Part shown: positions 8,850 through 20,329 of the stretch, piece by piece | How the letters are laid out: each line of letters opens with the position of its first letter | Numbering within the stretch: position 1 is the first letter of the stretch | Assembly: GCA_038030265.1 (NCBI GenBank) | Contig: CM075939.1 | Span: 17,279,253-17,343,252, forward strand | Reading direction: 5' to 3' | Origin: Corythucha ciliata | Lineage: Eukaryota > Arthropoda > Insecta > Hemiptera > Tingidae | DNA length: 64,000 nucleotides | Notes under the pieces: generated by a model | The model's input: the letters and a program-made list of their open reading frames with translations, nothing else | Database searches by the model: none | What the model was told of the DNA's origin: nothing | Program-made: the position numbers and the translations under genes

Positions 8850-11489
8850 TCAATTTTGTTCAGGTCGATTGATATCGCTCTCAGTTTTGTAGTAGATTGG
8901 CATATCCTCGAAGTAAATATTCGGGACGTGGAACATTGTTTCATCGTGAATGTGCCTGTCGAAGGGGAACATCATCGCGTGGTCGTCTTTCATTCTTGGG
9001 TACATGCAGAAATGTCCCTTGGGAAGCTGTTCGACGTTCTCCTTGGCTGGAGTGATGACAACTGCAAACGTGAATTTGGTACCCGCTGGACTTCCCATTG
9101 GAAGCTGGAGGTGCTCCGGGAATCCACAGGTGGTGCCCTGGAAAACAAATGGGAAGATGTTCGAGCGATTTTCCAAGTTGGTCAGAATCACGCGTGAGAA
9201 ACAAAATATTTCACCTGGGCCTTGAAAAATTGTTCGCCTTTCTTCGCACTTTCAATGCGACTGTACAGGGCTCTGAAGCCAAGCCTGTCAGAGAAAGCGT
9301 AAGTGGCTTCTTTCGAGCTACGTTCGATCATGTTTTGTCCGGCTTTCACTGCAAAAAGTAAGTTCTGTATGTAAATGACTTATTTTTAAAGAAAATACTG
9401 TATCTTGATGCCTAAAAAATTATACCTATTCTGCTCTCTACTCACGTTTAACAACGAATCTATCCATAACGACGAACATGAGTCTCTTCTGTTCGAGGCT
9501 CAATGGTTTAAATTCGGCGTCACGATGTGGTCCAATAAAGATGGTAACGATTGCATTCGTTTCTTTCTCGCTGTTGACGTCCAATTTGAAAACGTACGGC
9601 TTGTGGTTTACGCGGTACTGACTCGCGTGGTACTTCAAGTCGATGTATTCTTTCGGATCTTTTACGGCAAGACCGTTGGTGATTTCGAAGTCAAATTTTT
9701 CAATGAATGTAACGAGCTTATCGGCTACGAAGCTTTTGATTGTCACACCGGGGAATAATACCTGAAAGAAATTGTATATTATTAGCTCAAATTAACCAGT
9801 GATTACTATTTTCTAGTTTTAGGACTTACGTCAGGGCGCATGTACGGATGAAGCGTCTTTTTGTGTGAATCAAACATATGAACGAAGCTTTTGAGGAAAC
9901 TGAAGAAAGCAGGATCACGCATTCCAAGTTGTGGAACATTCAAAACTCCTCCCTTGAACTGTTTGAGACGTTTTGTTATTAGACAAAGGCAACTATATAT
10001 TACTGCGTTTGCTTCGTGATTGATTAAGGAAAGAGGAGACATTGGAACTAGGCATTACCGATCGATCGTCTTTTGTTTTAATCATACTGCTGAGAGCATC
10101 AAGAGTTTGCCAATAGTAATTTCCATAAAATTTGCGCCCATAATGTCCGGTTGCAGCATATCCGAGCATGTTAGTACCGTCTTTGTTATGAAGGTTCACA
10201 CCTTCTTTGAAATTCATGGGCTGGAAAAAGTGCATTTGAATGAAATAACATTATAAATACCTTCTAGACAGAAAATGCACAAGTAAATCTTACGTCTTCA
10301 GGCATTAAGCGACCAAAGTCAATGGAGTCCTGAAGCCTTCTCTCAATGTTTTTGCTATGTTTGATCAACCAGATACTTGGTGATTTTTCGGGCATAAAGT
10401 TGTCAGGTCGAGTAAGGAATGATTCACCGTTCGAGTATGAAACCTTAGGGTTGTATCCTACTCTAATTGGTTTGCTCCAAATGAGAGGGTCGACAGAAGG
10501 CATGTTTAGAGCGATTCTTTCAAGACAGTATCGAGCGAGTAATTGTTGATTTTTGAAGTACATTATTTCTCCCCATTTATTCGACGTCGAGTTGTGTTTT
10601 TCTTTCGACATCATCGACATCATGGACATTAAAAAGTCGCCAAAAGCAGCGTTCAGTGCCACATCCTCTCTGAAATGGCTCACTTTGTTTTCGAGATGAG
10701 GCATGTACATATCTTTTCCGAAAAGCCCACCAAACATGCCAGTGTGGTAGCTGTCTTCCCAGCCAGTCGAATTGAAGTGAAAGTGTCCCTCCATTGTGCC
10801 GGTCATTTTCTCGTCGTAGGCTTTGTGCATTGTACTTTGTGGCACGAAATGCGAGGGGAAAATCTCGTACACCGGTGGTAAATAGTATTCTCGTCCAATG
10901 TCGTGGGATATCATGGCAGATCTGAAGGCGAAGTAAAATTGGACGGGGTGGATGTGAAGCTTGGCCCAGCAACCGACACCATAAAGAGTATTAAAGTCTT
11001 TGACGTGGTAGAACAAGTCCATCAAGAGATTTGTTTGGTGGCGAGTGTGAGGACACATCATGGTGAAGATTTCGTCTTTAGGCAGGAATCCTTTTTTGTA
11101 TTCCGCGTAAAACTTTTTTGGTACTTCAGGGTTCTGAATTTAATGGGGAAAAAATTACAAACGGAAACGCGGAAATAAATTTGAAAAATAACTCACGGTC
11201 CAGTGGTCGGCATTCCCCATGATGTCAAAGTTCTCATGCTCATGTTTGAAGTGGTCACTGTGCCCGATGCCCGCAAACAAATCCAAAATGTGATGTTGAT
11301 CATTCAAAAACGTTTCGTCAGCTATTTGAAACCCGGATTTAAGTTTTACGGGTCGGTTGAATTTTACTATCGAATTTCTTTAATGTGAAAGTTGAAAAAC
11401 GTACCCTGGACACGATCTTCCACCATTGGAATAATCGAAGCAATCGAAACGGCGGCAAAAGCCACCACGAGGAAGACTGCCAATCGCAT
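8850..11489 (-). CDS. Hexamerin (larval/storage protein), gene 1, 707 aa
   Basis: Secreted storage protein of the hemocyanin/hexamerin superfamily, expected to be made in fat body and stored in haemolymph. I place eight exons: 11489-11405, 11366-11197, 11133-10294, 10220-10059, 9958-9830, 9761-9446, 9348-9215 and 9137-8850. All have GT-AG borders and matching phases, and they total 2124 nt with the stop. Residues 1-18 or so form a signal peptide (MRLAVFLVVAFAAVSIAS). Residues 86-365 carry the all-helical N and M domains; REDVALNAAFGDF sits where hemocyanins hold their copper-A histidines, and those histidines are missing. QQLLARYCLER is the conserved M-domain helix. The C-terminal exons hold the beta-rich domain (CGFPEHLQLPMG). 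Intron 1 is only 38 nt. The gene is intact and has a tandem paralogue. Confidence 0.93.
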
Positions 11490-11564
11490 AATACAATGTC
11501 TGTTCGCAGATTCGGGAGACCTCGTACCTGCTGAGGACTAAATTTTCGGTTGGTAGTAACACCG

Positions 11565-11572
11565 TTTATATA
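11565..11572 (-). promoter_or_regulatory. TATA box of hexamerin gene 1
   Basis: The minus strand reads TATATAAA about 75 nt upstream of the start codon. The same element is kept in gene 2 (17483-17490). About 230 bp further upstream remains alignable between the two genes, consistent with a shared promoter. Confidence 0.65.
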
Positions 11573-11766
11573 GTGCTGGTTGTAGGAGAGTTAGTTAAAC
11601 ATTAAAACAATTAGGTAATCTGGTCGGAGGGGGCGGGTATCAGTGGAAAAAGATATAAAAATATTCCTCTATCATCTTATACGGTTCAGATGAACTTTCT
11701 CCTATCAGAAACAAATGTAATAGTCAGATTTTTCTCCTGAGATTTAAAAAATCAATTTCGTTGAAG

Positions 11767-11997
11767 GATGAAAATTTAGTTTTAATCGTTTCAATGATAA
11801 GGTACTGGTCGAATAATTTCAACGGAGTACGTTTCAATTTATCTTTCGCTGTGCCAAATGGCAAAAGAGAAAGTCCCGAGGAAAAGAAGAAATTTGAACA
11901 TAAGTTCGTTCAAGTGACCGAAAGACAGTTAGAGAGGCGGAAAAAATGTTGCCGTCGCCGAGACTTGGAACCTTGGGACTTGGATACTGATCTCTAA
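11767..11997 (+). pseudogene. Chimeric ORF: hexamerin 5' flank joined to a Cys-rich ORF fragment
   Basis: Positions 11815-11972 repeat 6782-6939 of the cysteine-rich ORF with only two mismatches seen. The fragment keeps its reading frame. It is preceded by sequence belonging to the hexamerin upstream block (to about 11800) and followed by a new tail ending in a stop at 11995-11997. The result is an open frame of 77-78 codons that combines unrelated sequences. Gene 2 has no such fragment at the equivalent place. I see no promoter evidence, so I treat it as a copied fragment rather than a working gene. Confidence 0.7.
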
Positions 11998-12209
11998 AAT
12001 AACTGTAAAACGCACATAAACTTTTACCTTGAAAATGCACACTCTTTCGTCGACTTATTTAGGAAAGCAAGATCGTACGGTTGTGCGGAATTTCCTGAAG
12101 ATTTAAATGAGCCCTTGAAGTCCACAATTGGTGCAGAAATACGGTGGTAATTTCCGTATCTGGAGTAGACGGGGAATGATTAGAGGGGGGAGGGGGGATT
12201 GTAAAACTC

Positions 12210-12254
12210 CCCCTTAAGTGTCGCGAGACACTTCGGTGTAAACGCACCTTTGAC
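12210..12254. repeat. GCGTTTACAC-type repeat, inverted partial copy
   Basis: AAGTGTCGCGAGACACTTCG followed by GTGTAAACGCACC is the complement of the end found at 46279-46357. The core GTGTCGCGAGACAC is a perfect palindrome. Confidence 0.4.
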
Positions 12255-12605
12255 AAGAATTGTTCTGATGGACTTGGGGGGTTCTCACTTAGTGCCGATC
12301 TCCCTGCACCCTTCACGAATATCGTAGGCAGTGGCCCATGCTCCGTAAAAACACGGTTTTTGTGCATTCTCTTGAGAAACGTCAGTGGTAACATGATTTG
12401 AACACGCCAAAAGGAAGCTTAGAAGACGGAGAAGTTTTTGTGATAAATCGAAAGTATATGTACATATAGAAGCCGTTTGAGTACAGCGACTTTTCGTAAT
12501 ACGTACACATTATGGAGGCCACGTGAATTTATGGTAAATGCCAGATTTCCCACTTTTTTATTTGGTGCGATAAAATAAGCCGAGAAATCGCGGATTTTTT
12601 GGCAC

Positions 12606-12793
12606 CGGTTACATTTTAAATACAAAAAAAATCAAAACTCTAGAACGGTTCGACGTAGGACACTTCCGAAGGTACCATTTTGCTCCACTTTTGACGTAGT
12701 TTTACTTAAAATTTGTTGTTTATCTTATACGGATCCACCCTGTATTTTATATGTAGTTTTGAATATTTTATTAGGGCCTCCACACATGGGGCC
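12606..12793. repeat. Dispersed repeat R2, copy 2
   Basis: This copy is near-identical to 7290-7486: CGACGTAGGACACTTCCGAA, then TACGGATCCACCCTGTA, then CACATGGGGCCAC. Similarity to the third copy (60010-60240) extends further left, through AAGCCGAGAAATC. Confidence 0.6.
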
Positions 12794-13259
12794 ACTGCCG
12801 GCCACTTGGTGACGCCACTTTCAACTACTTAGTAGCGCAACTGATTAGCGCTTCAGAGTTTTTAGAGCTCAAGCTAAAGGTAGGGTGACCAGACGTCCTA
12901 CTTTTCCTGGACATGCCCCACTTTCTTGAGCGACCGGGACATCGGGGATCATTTTTCAGGTGTCAAAATTGTTCTATTTTTTGTCCTACTTTTTTGGTCT
13001 CTACTTTGATGTAATTCTGTTATTTTTAACTCACAACATATTTCAAGTTTATCTTCAAACAAAGCTGCGGCGCTTGGCCGCCACATCACAAGTCCCCGTT
13101 TTGCCCTCGCAGCCCTCAAAAGCCCCGGTGACCCGGTTCTCCTCCCTAACTCGATTTTACCGGGTCGAGCGAGATCGTAGCGCAAAGTCCACTCAGGGAA
13201 CAATTCAGTAATTTCTTCCACTGAATCACTTTCATACACTCACCATCAAGCCTCCATTT

Positions 13260-13640
13260 CACTCAAAACTCGGAAATTCACCCCACAACTCATGAGAACA
13301 TTGGACGGAAGAACCGGAAAATTAGAATCACGGTCTGATTGAACCAATCATGAGCGTTTGGTACTTTCAAAAACAAAAGTTTCGTCATTTTGACTCACCC
13401 GAACGTCAGTTTCGCGGATTTTTGCGCATTAAAAACTTTCTGGAGATTTGTCTCGTCCAAATCCCAATTTCGGGGTTTCGCTCATTCATCAACCAAATTT
13501 CGTGGGGTTTACTCTTTGAAAACCCAATTTTACGGACTTTCACTCTTTCATAACCCAATTGAGTGGACTTATTGACTCCTTTAAAACCCAATTTCGGAGG
13601 AATTTCAAAAATACAAGAAAACAAATTTCTAGGTTTGCTT
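13260..13640. repeat. Degenerate minisatellite, AAACCCAATTT type
   Basis: Units of roughly 28-35 bp repeat the pattern AAAACCCAATTTCGGGGTTT followed by C(A/G)CTC(T/A)TT. At least eight diverged units can be read, for example at 13380, 13410, 13460, 13490, 13530, 13550 and 13590. No coding function is implied. Confidence 0.6.
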
Positions 13641-14379
13641 TTTACATAATCAGTTTTGCAGGCCTTATACAGCGTGTTAACGTTTAGGTCGCACCACTGG
13701 GCAGGACGGGACCATGGCCTCGTACGCTCTGTCCCTCTCGACGGTAATCGACGTGACACTCGACCATACATTTTACTTTCAAATCAACTAGCTGTAGTTT
13801 TAATTGATGATCTTAATGAAAAATTCCCCTATTGCTGCCATTCTGTCTTTGTTTGGCATCGACAGAAGCTCGATCGGACAAAGTTTAAACAAAACGTAAC
13901 AGACAGTTTTTGAGAATGGACATATTAAAACTGCGCCTAGCGAAGTCATAATTGCATTAGGACCCCCATGTTTGTGGCAATGCTCAACAAAATGACGGAA
14001 TAACAAAACTGTACATCATATCAAGGCCCATAAGCTGGCCACGCCTTACTAGTGGATATTTCAGGCTTCTTCACATATGGATAGGTAGGGGTGGTACCTT
14101 CTACAGTATATTCCTTCCTCCATAAGACTAGGCTTTGTATAAGTCTTGAAACCTGAAAAAAAAAACCTACATGACCCCTGTTTACCACCATGTCGAAGAA
14201 ACCATTATTATTAGCCCCAATGTCATCACTCTGATTTGAATCAACAGCCTTGACTGACTTCCACCTCAATTATATTAACACAAGGTTTACGGCACATCTA
14301 GTCCGACAATGTTAAAAAGCGCAAGTATCGGTCATTTTCTACAACATATTAAAATATACGGCATTCGTCCTGAAACACC
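13641..14379. other. Spacer before hexamerin unit 2, nothing recognised
   Basis: Unique-looking sequence with no convincing ORF, RNA gene or repeat end. It ends at the breakpoint of the duplicated hexamerin block. Confidence 0.5.
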
Positions 14380-14768
14380 ATGTATATCGTTGGCCTAGTC
14401 ACGTCAGGTTGCCTATAGTTGCGTCCCACCAGGTCTTCCTCTGTTCAGTGAGGTAAAATTTTCACGCCACTACTTTTCAGTGAGGTAGGTAAAGTTTTTA
14501 CATCTCTGGTGGGACTTCCTGCAGTTGTTTTGTTGCAGTTAACTTGTTTGTGTTCGAAATTTACACGCTGGACACGCGAGAAAATATGGTTATGTGCATA
14601 ACTCGCCACATACGTGTTGACCTTACGGCTGTCTTGCGGTGATGTTTCATCTATTTCCTGTTGTTTTTCTCTGTTTTTTCAAGAAATCTATAGAAATATT
14701 TCGGGTGTCTACTAATAACAAATAAAGCGCGTTGTAAAAGACTATATTAAATTACTTTTTCTCTCCTA

Positions 14769-17409
14769 TCAATTGTGTTCAGGTCGATTGATATCGCTCT
14801 CAGTTTTGTAGTAGATTGGCATATCCTCGAAGTAAATGTTCGGGACGTGGAACATTGTTTCATCGTGAATGTGCCTATCGAAGGGGAACATCATCGCGTG
14901 GTCGTCTTTCATCCTTGGGTACATGCAGAAATGTCCCTTGGGAAGCTGTTCGACGTTCTCGTTGGCTGGAGTGATGACAACCGCAAAAGTGAATTTGGTA
15001 CCCGCTGGACTTCCCATTGGAAGCTGGAGGTGCTCTGGGAATCCACAGGTGCCCTGAAAAACAAATGGGGATATTTTCGAGTGATTATCCAAGCTGGTTA
15101 GAATCACGCGTAAGAAACAAAATATTTCACCTGGGCCTTGAAAAATTGTTCGCCTTTCTTCGCACTTTCAATGCGACTGTACAGGGCTCTGAAGCCAAGC
15201 CTGTCAGAGAAAGCGTAAGTGGCTTCTTTCGAGCTACGTTCGATCGTGTTTTGTCCGGCTTTCACTGCAAAAAGTAAGTAATGTTTGTAAAATGACTTAT
15301 TTTTAAAGAAAATACTTTATTTTGATGCCAAAACAATTATACCTATTCAGCTCTCTACTCACGTTTAACAACGAATCTATCCATAACGACGAACATGAGT
15401 CTCTTCTGTTCGAGGCTCAATGGTTTAAATTCGGCGTCACGATGTGGTCCAATAAAGATGGTAACGATTGCATTCGTTTCTTTCTCACTGTTCACGTCCA
15501 TTTTGAAAACGTACGGCTTGTGGTTTACGCGGTACTGACTCGCATGGTACTTCAAGTCAATGTATTCTTTCGGATCTTTTACGGCAAGACCGTTGGTGAT
15601 TTCGAAGTCAAATTTTTCAATGAAAGTAACGAGCTTATCGGCTACGAAGCTTTTGATGGTCACACCGGGGAATAATATCTGAAAGAGATTTTATATTATT
15701 AGCTCAAAGTAACCAGTGATTACTATTTTCTAGTTTCAGGACTTACGTCAGGGCGCATGTACGGATGGAGCGTTTTTTTGTGTGAATCAAACATATGAAC
15801 GAAGCTTTTGAGGAAACTGAAGAAAGCAGGATCACGCATTCCAAGTTGTGGAACATTCAAAACTCCTCCCTTGAACTGTTTGAGACGTTTTGTTATTAGA
15901 CAAAGGCCACTATATTATATTATTGCGTTTGCTTCGTGATTCATTAAGGAAAGAGGAGACATAGGCACTAGGCATTACCGATCGATCGTCTTTTGTTTTA
16001 ATCATACTGCTGAGAGCGTCAAGAGTTTGCCAATAGTAATTTCCATAAAATTTGCGCCCATAATGTCCGGTTGCAGCATATCCGAGCATGTTAGTACCGT
16101 CTTTGTTATGAAGGTTCACACCCTCCTTGAAATTCATGGGCTGGAAAAAGTGCATTTGAATGAAATAACATTATAAATACCTTCTAGACAGAAAATGCAC
16201 AAGTAAATCTTACGTCTTCAGGCATTAAGCGACCAAAGTCAATGGAGTCCTGAAGCCTTCTCTCAATGTTTTTGCTATGTTTGATCAACCAGATACTTGG
16301 TGATTTTTCGGGCATAAAGTTGTCAGGGCGAGTAAGGAAAGATTCACCGTTCGAGTATGAAACCTTAGGGTTGTATCCTACTCTGATTGGTTTGCTCCAA
16401 ATGAGAGGGTCGACAGAAGGCATGTTTAGAGCGATTCTTTCAAGACAGTATCGAGCGAGTAATTGTTGATTTTTGAAGTACATTATTTCTCCCCATTTAC
16501 TTGACGTCGAGTTGTGTTTTTCTTTCGACATCATCGACATCATGGACATTAAAAAGTCGCCAAAAGCTGCGTTCAGTGCCACATCCTCTCTGAAATGGCT
16601 CACTTTGTTTTCGAGATGAGACATGTACGTATCTTTACCGAAAAGCCCACCAAACATGCCAGTGTGGTAGCTGTCTTCCCAGCCAGTCGAATTGAAGTGA
16701 AAGTGTCCCTCCATTGTTCCGGCCATTTTCTCGTCGTAGGCTTTGTGCATTGTACTTTGTGGCACGAAATGCGAGGGGAAAATCTCGTACACCGGAGGTA
16801 AATAGAATTCTCGTCCAATTTCGTGGGATATCATGGCAGATCTGAAGGCGAAGTAAAATTGGACGGGATGGATGTGAAGCTTGGCCCAGCAACCAACGCT
16901 GTAAAGAGTACTAAATTCTTTGGTGTCATAGAACAAGTCGATCAGGAGATTTGTTTGGTGGCGAGTGTGAGGACACATCATGGTGAAGATTTGGTCTTTA
17001 GGCAAGAATCCTTTTTTGTATTCCGTGTAAAACTTTTTTGGTACTTCAGGGTTCTGAATTTAACATAGAAAAAATTACAAATGAAAACGAGCAAATACAT
17101 TTTAAAAATAACTCACGGTCCAGAGATCGGCGTTTCCCATGATGTCAAAGTTCTCATGTTCATGTTTGAAGTGGTGACTGTGTCCGACGCCCGCAAACAA
17201 ATCCAAGATGAGGCGTTGACCATTCAAAAACATTTCCTCAGCTATTTGAAAACCGGATTTATATTTTACGGGTCGGTTGAATTTTACTATCGAATTTCTA
17301 CAATGTGAAAGTAGAATAACGTACCCTGGACACGATCTTCCACGATTGGAATAATCGAAGCAATCGAAACGGCGGCAAAAGCCACCACGAGGAAGACTGC
17401 TAATCGCAT
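14769..17409 (-). CDS. Hexamerin (storage protein), gene 2, 706 aa
   Basis: Paralogue of the gene at 8850-11489 with identical exon structure: 17409-17325, 17286-17117, 17053-16214, 16140-15979, 15875-15747, 15678-15363, 15264-15131 and 15053-14769, 2121 nt in total. Every junction is GT-AG and in phase. The signal peptide, the M-domain helix and the copper-less REDVALNAAFGDF region are preserved. It differs from gene 1 by scattered substitutions (clustered around TKEFSTLYS in exon 3) and by lacking one threonine at the start of exon 8. No stops or frameshifts are present, so both copies look functional. Intron 1 is again 38 nt although its bases have changed. Confidence 0.93.
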
Positions 17410-17482
17410 AATAAAATTTCTGTTCCCAGTTTCGGGAGACCTCAGACCTGCTGAGAACTAAATTTTCGGTGTAGTAACACTG

Positions 17483-17490
17483 TTTATATA
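17483..17490 (-). promoter_or_regulatory. TATA box of hexamerin gene 2
   Basis: The minus strand reads TATATAAA about 73 nt upstream of the start codon, at the position equivalent to that in gene 1. Confidence 0.65.
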
Positions 17491-17990
17491 GGTTGCGGGA
17501 GAGTTAGTTAAACATTAAAACAATTAGGTAATCTGGTCGGAGGGGGCGGGTTTTAGTGGAAAAAGAAATAAAAATATTCCTCTATCATCCTATACGATTC
17601 AGACGAACTTTCTCCTATCAGAAACAAATGTAATAGTCAGATTTTTCTCGTGAGATTTAAAAATCAATTTCGTTAGAGGATGAAAATTTAGTTTTAATCG
17701 TTTCAATGATAAACTACAGGGTTTATACCTTACAGGGTGGGTTTATCAACAACGTAGGCTCCTACGGCTACAATTTTATACATTTCACCCTCATTTTAGG
17801 CGATATTACTAACAGATGAAGGGAATGAATAGCATTTTTTGGACAGCTAGTCGCCATTTATGGTACCCCCTCCATATGCAGATCAAATCTACCGTGCAGA
17901 TGAGCCGGGTTGATTAGTCTAGGACCAGGAGTATAGCTGAAGGTCTGAGGCCGAAACGGAGACTGGATCGCACCGAACCGAACCGAAGGC

Positions 17991-18275
17991 GAATAAGAAG
18001 GTATTCTTTGTCTATCCTCCAGCAATTTTTATTATTGACAAACACGTAAACCGGTTTTCAGCTCTACCGAGCCATCTTCGGGCGTATCAATTTTTTAACC
18101 TAGTAAACAATAACCCCGTATGAATTATTATGTTAATTTCGTATTTAAACTGTTATTGTTTACTAGGTTAAAAAATTGATACGTCCGAAGATGGCTCGGT
18201 AGAGCTGAAAACCGGTTTACGTGTTTGTCAATAATAAAAATTGCTGGAAGATAGACAAAGAATACCTTCTTATTC
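17991..18275. mobile_element. Foldback element, 285 bp
   Basis: The outer ends are GAATAAGAAGGTATTCTTTG and its complement at 18256-18275. Arms of about 125 bp pair almost perfectly through AAACCGGTTTTCAGCTCTAC, AGCCATCTTCGG and TTTTTTAACCTAGTAAACAA. The spacer is about 45 bp. There is no ORF. The arms are too similar to be old. Confidence 0.8.
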
Positions 18276-18279
18276 ATAT

Positions 18280-19690
18280 ACGACCTCCGCAACATCGCTA
18301 AAAACATAAATTATGAACCGAAGGCGGTTTTTTGCGATTATTTGGTGGGTCCGGCCCCAACTTCTTTTTCGTTCGTTGTTATTACTATAACAATACACTA
18401 TACCATATACTATACTTAGCAGATGCATAGTTTAATACCTAGGAATTTTTGATCGAACATTGTCGACTCGGTTCTTCCCTTGACCATTCCCACGCTGGGT
18501 GTTCCGAATTAAGTACGGACAAATTTATGGATAAAATTCGATCTGATTTGCAACTGAAAATAATAAATACATCATAGTCCAAAACTCAAATATTACCGAG
18601 ATTTGATTTTCGAAGCAATTTTCATGTCAAGTGCTTTGCTCAGTCAGAAGTGTCGGAAATATTAATTTTCATTGAACTTTTTAGTGCTGCTCGAAAGTTT
18701 TAATATCATCATGAATAAAATCGAAGCATAATGATACTTTGTTGCGAATGAAACCGACAGACCGACGTCATGCCGAAAACCACTTTTTCTGAGGTTTGCG
18801 TGTCACTAATGTGAAGTCATCTCGGACTCGATTTTTTTTTCATGAACACCATGTCCATGGAAGTTAAAATGATCATTTTAATTCATAAATTGATGTCTCA
18901 CACGACAAAAGAAGCGATTCATGTGACTGAATAAGCACGAAACCAGCTACATCCTCGTATCAACATTCCAAAGGATGATACGAATGTTACATCACGTGAA
19001 CTATTACAACTAAATGCATTCATGTAATTAATCTACTCCAAACTCTAGAAACTTCTCTTAATTGAACTCTTTGACCTTTAAAAGTTAATTTCTAGGGATA
19101 AGATGGCGATTATAAATAGTACAAGAAATCATCTGTCATGCCTGAAGAAAAGGCTAGCGGCGGGGCGGTAGAACTGCGGATCGCAAGATATCTGTTCAAA
19201 TGTTTTAACAGCCAACCATCATTACGAATTTATTCTATATCAGTTTATTTGAATGCAAAAGGGTAAAAGCGGTCATAACCCTGTAGTTTAATTTTAAGTG
19301 AAAGTGATAACTATTCTGGGTTTTCTGCGCGCAAGCTGAAATTTCTAAATTATACAAATTATAGGATTGATAAATGAACATTGCATCGCACCGCTGCATA
19401 CCAATTGGTATTGGTAATTTGTTTTCATCTTCTGTACATTGTGTATCTCAATCTCACAGTGACTCCAAATATCAATGACTGCCAATAATCAAACAATAAG
19501 TCCGAAGATTGAATGGTTTCGGAAAAAAACTAAAATTTCATTATGATAATTGGGTAAAAGGTGTTTTATTTGTGAACAACTGTCATCGCACATTGAAGCT
19601 CAAAGATGTTTTTTCACGACTCATGAGCCCTGCTTTGACTTACGTCGTATTATTATACAAAACGTCGTACATTATACAAAAGTGAGAGTT
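18280..19690. other. Intergenic stretch, nothing recognised
   Basis: AT-rich sequence without a supported ORF, RNA gene or repeat boundary. Confidence 0.5.
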
Positions 19691-19693
19691 CAG

Positions 19694-19816
19694 GGGCCTT
19701 AGTACGAACCCGTGTGAAAATGCCGCACAATGCGGTGGCTATGGCGGGATTGTTACTTCTTATTCGGCACCCTTGGATCCCGTTTGCGGCATTTTCGGCC
19801 GTTCGTACTAAGGCGC
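19694..19816. mobile_element. MITE family M1, copy 3 (inverted)
   Basis: It starts GGGCCTTAGTACGAACC and ends GTTCGTACTAAGGCGC. The interior is in the opposite orientation to the first two copies (TTCGGCACCCTTGGATCCCG). A CAG lies at the left; the right flank is eroded. Confidence 0.7.
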
Positions 19817-20329
19817 CGAAATAGAAAAATAGGAGTCGGGATAATTAATAAATAGGATTGTAATTGGGAAGTCGATGGCTGAGCTGGAGGCTTTCTTTTC
19901 CTAGCCGACGAATAGGTTTCCGACAATTCTTTGCACAGTTTTAGAATGAACGACCGTCCTGAAATTTTCGAACTCGCGACCGATTTGTAGAGCGTGTGGA
20001 CGTTGATCATCACCAGATCTAATAATTAAAGAAGACATGAACGGGTCATCGCCTTATACTGAGGGACGAATGCCGTATTTTCGGCACAGCTGGTCGACTG
20101 AGTTTGAGTTCACTCCTTTGGGTCTTGTTATAGATAGAAAAGTACCGTCCCAGTTTCTTCTTAGTCGATTGTTCATCAATGCCAGGCCCGAATCTACGTT
20201 ATTTTCGAGGGGGAGCAGGCCTAATTTTTGGCGCCCCTTTTTGGTGCCCCTTATTTTTATTCCCCCCCTTCCCTACCCATTACCAACCACATTAATTTAG
20301 GAATTAAGACGCAAGGTACCAGATTCAAA

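Larger units (their letters stand above)
8353..11800. repeat. Tandem duplication unit of the hexamerin locus, unit 1
   Basis: This block aligns with 14380-17712 through the whole gene, its 3' flank and about 220 bp of promoter. The left edge lies inside the right end of hAT MITE copy A; the right edge is the word TCAATGATAA. Unit 1 is longer mainly because it carries MITE M1 at 8478-8605, which is absent from unit 2. Confidence 0.85.
14380..17712. repeat. Tandem duplication unit of the hexamerin locus, unit 2
   Basis: This unit aligns end to end with 8353-11800. It begins with ATGTATATCGTTG, the last 13 bp of hAT MITE copy A, and then continues into GCCTAGTCACGTC exactly as unit 1 does. It lacks MITE M1 and lacks the Cys-rich fragment that abuts unit 1. 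Confidence 0.85.

Noticed and set aside
8856..9361. Plus-strand ORFs across the hexamerin exons
   Set aside because: They are antisense to conserved exons with proven splice phases and recur in the paralogue only because the genes are duplicated.
8850..11489. Active hemocyanin or phenoloxidase
   Set aside because: The copper-binding histidines expected around the LNA motif of the M domain are absent in both copies, so storage hexamerin fits better.
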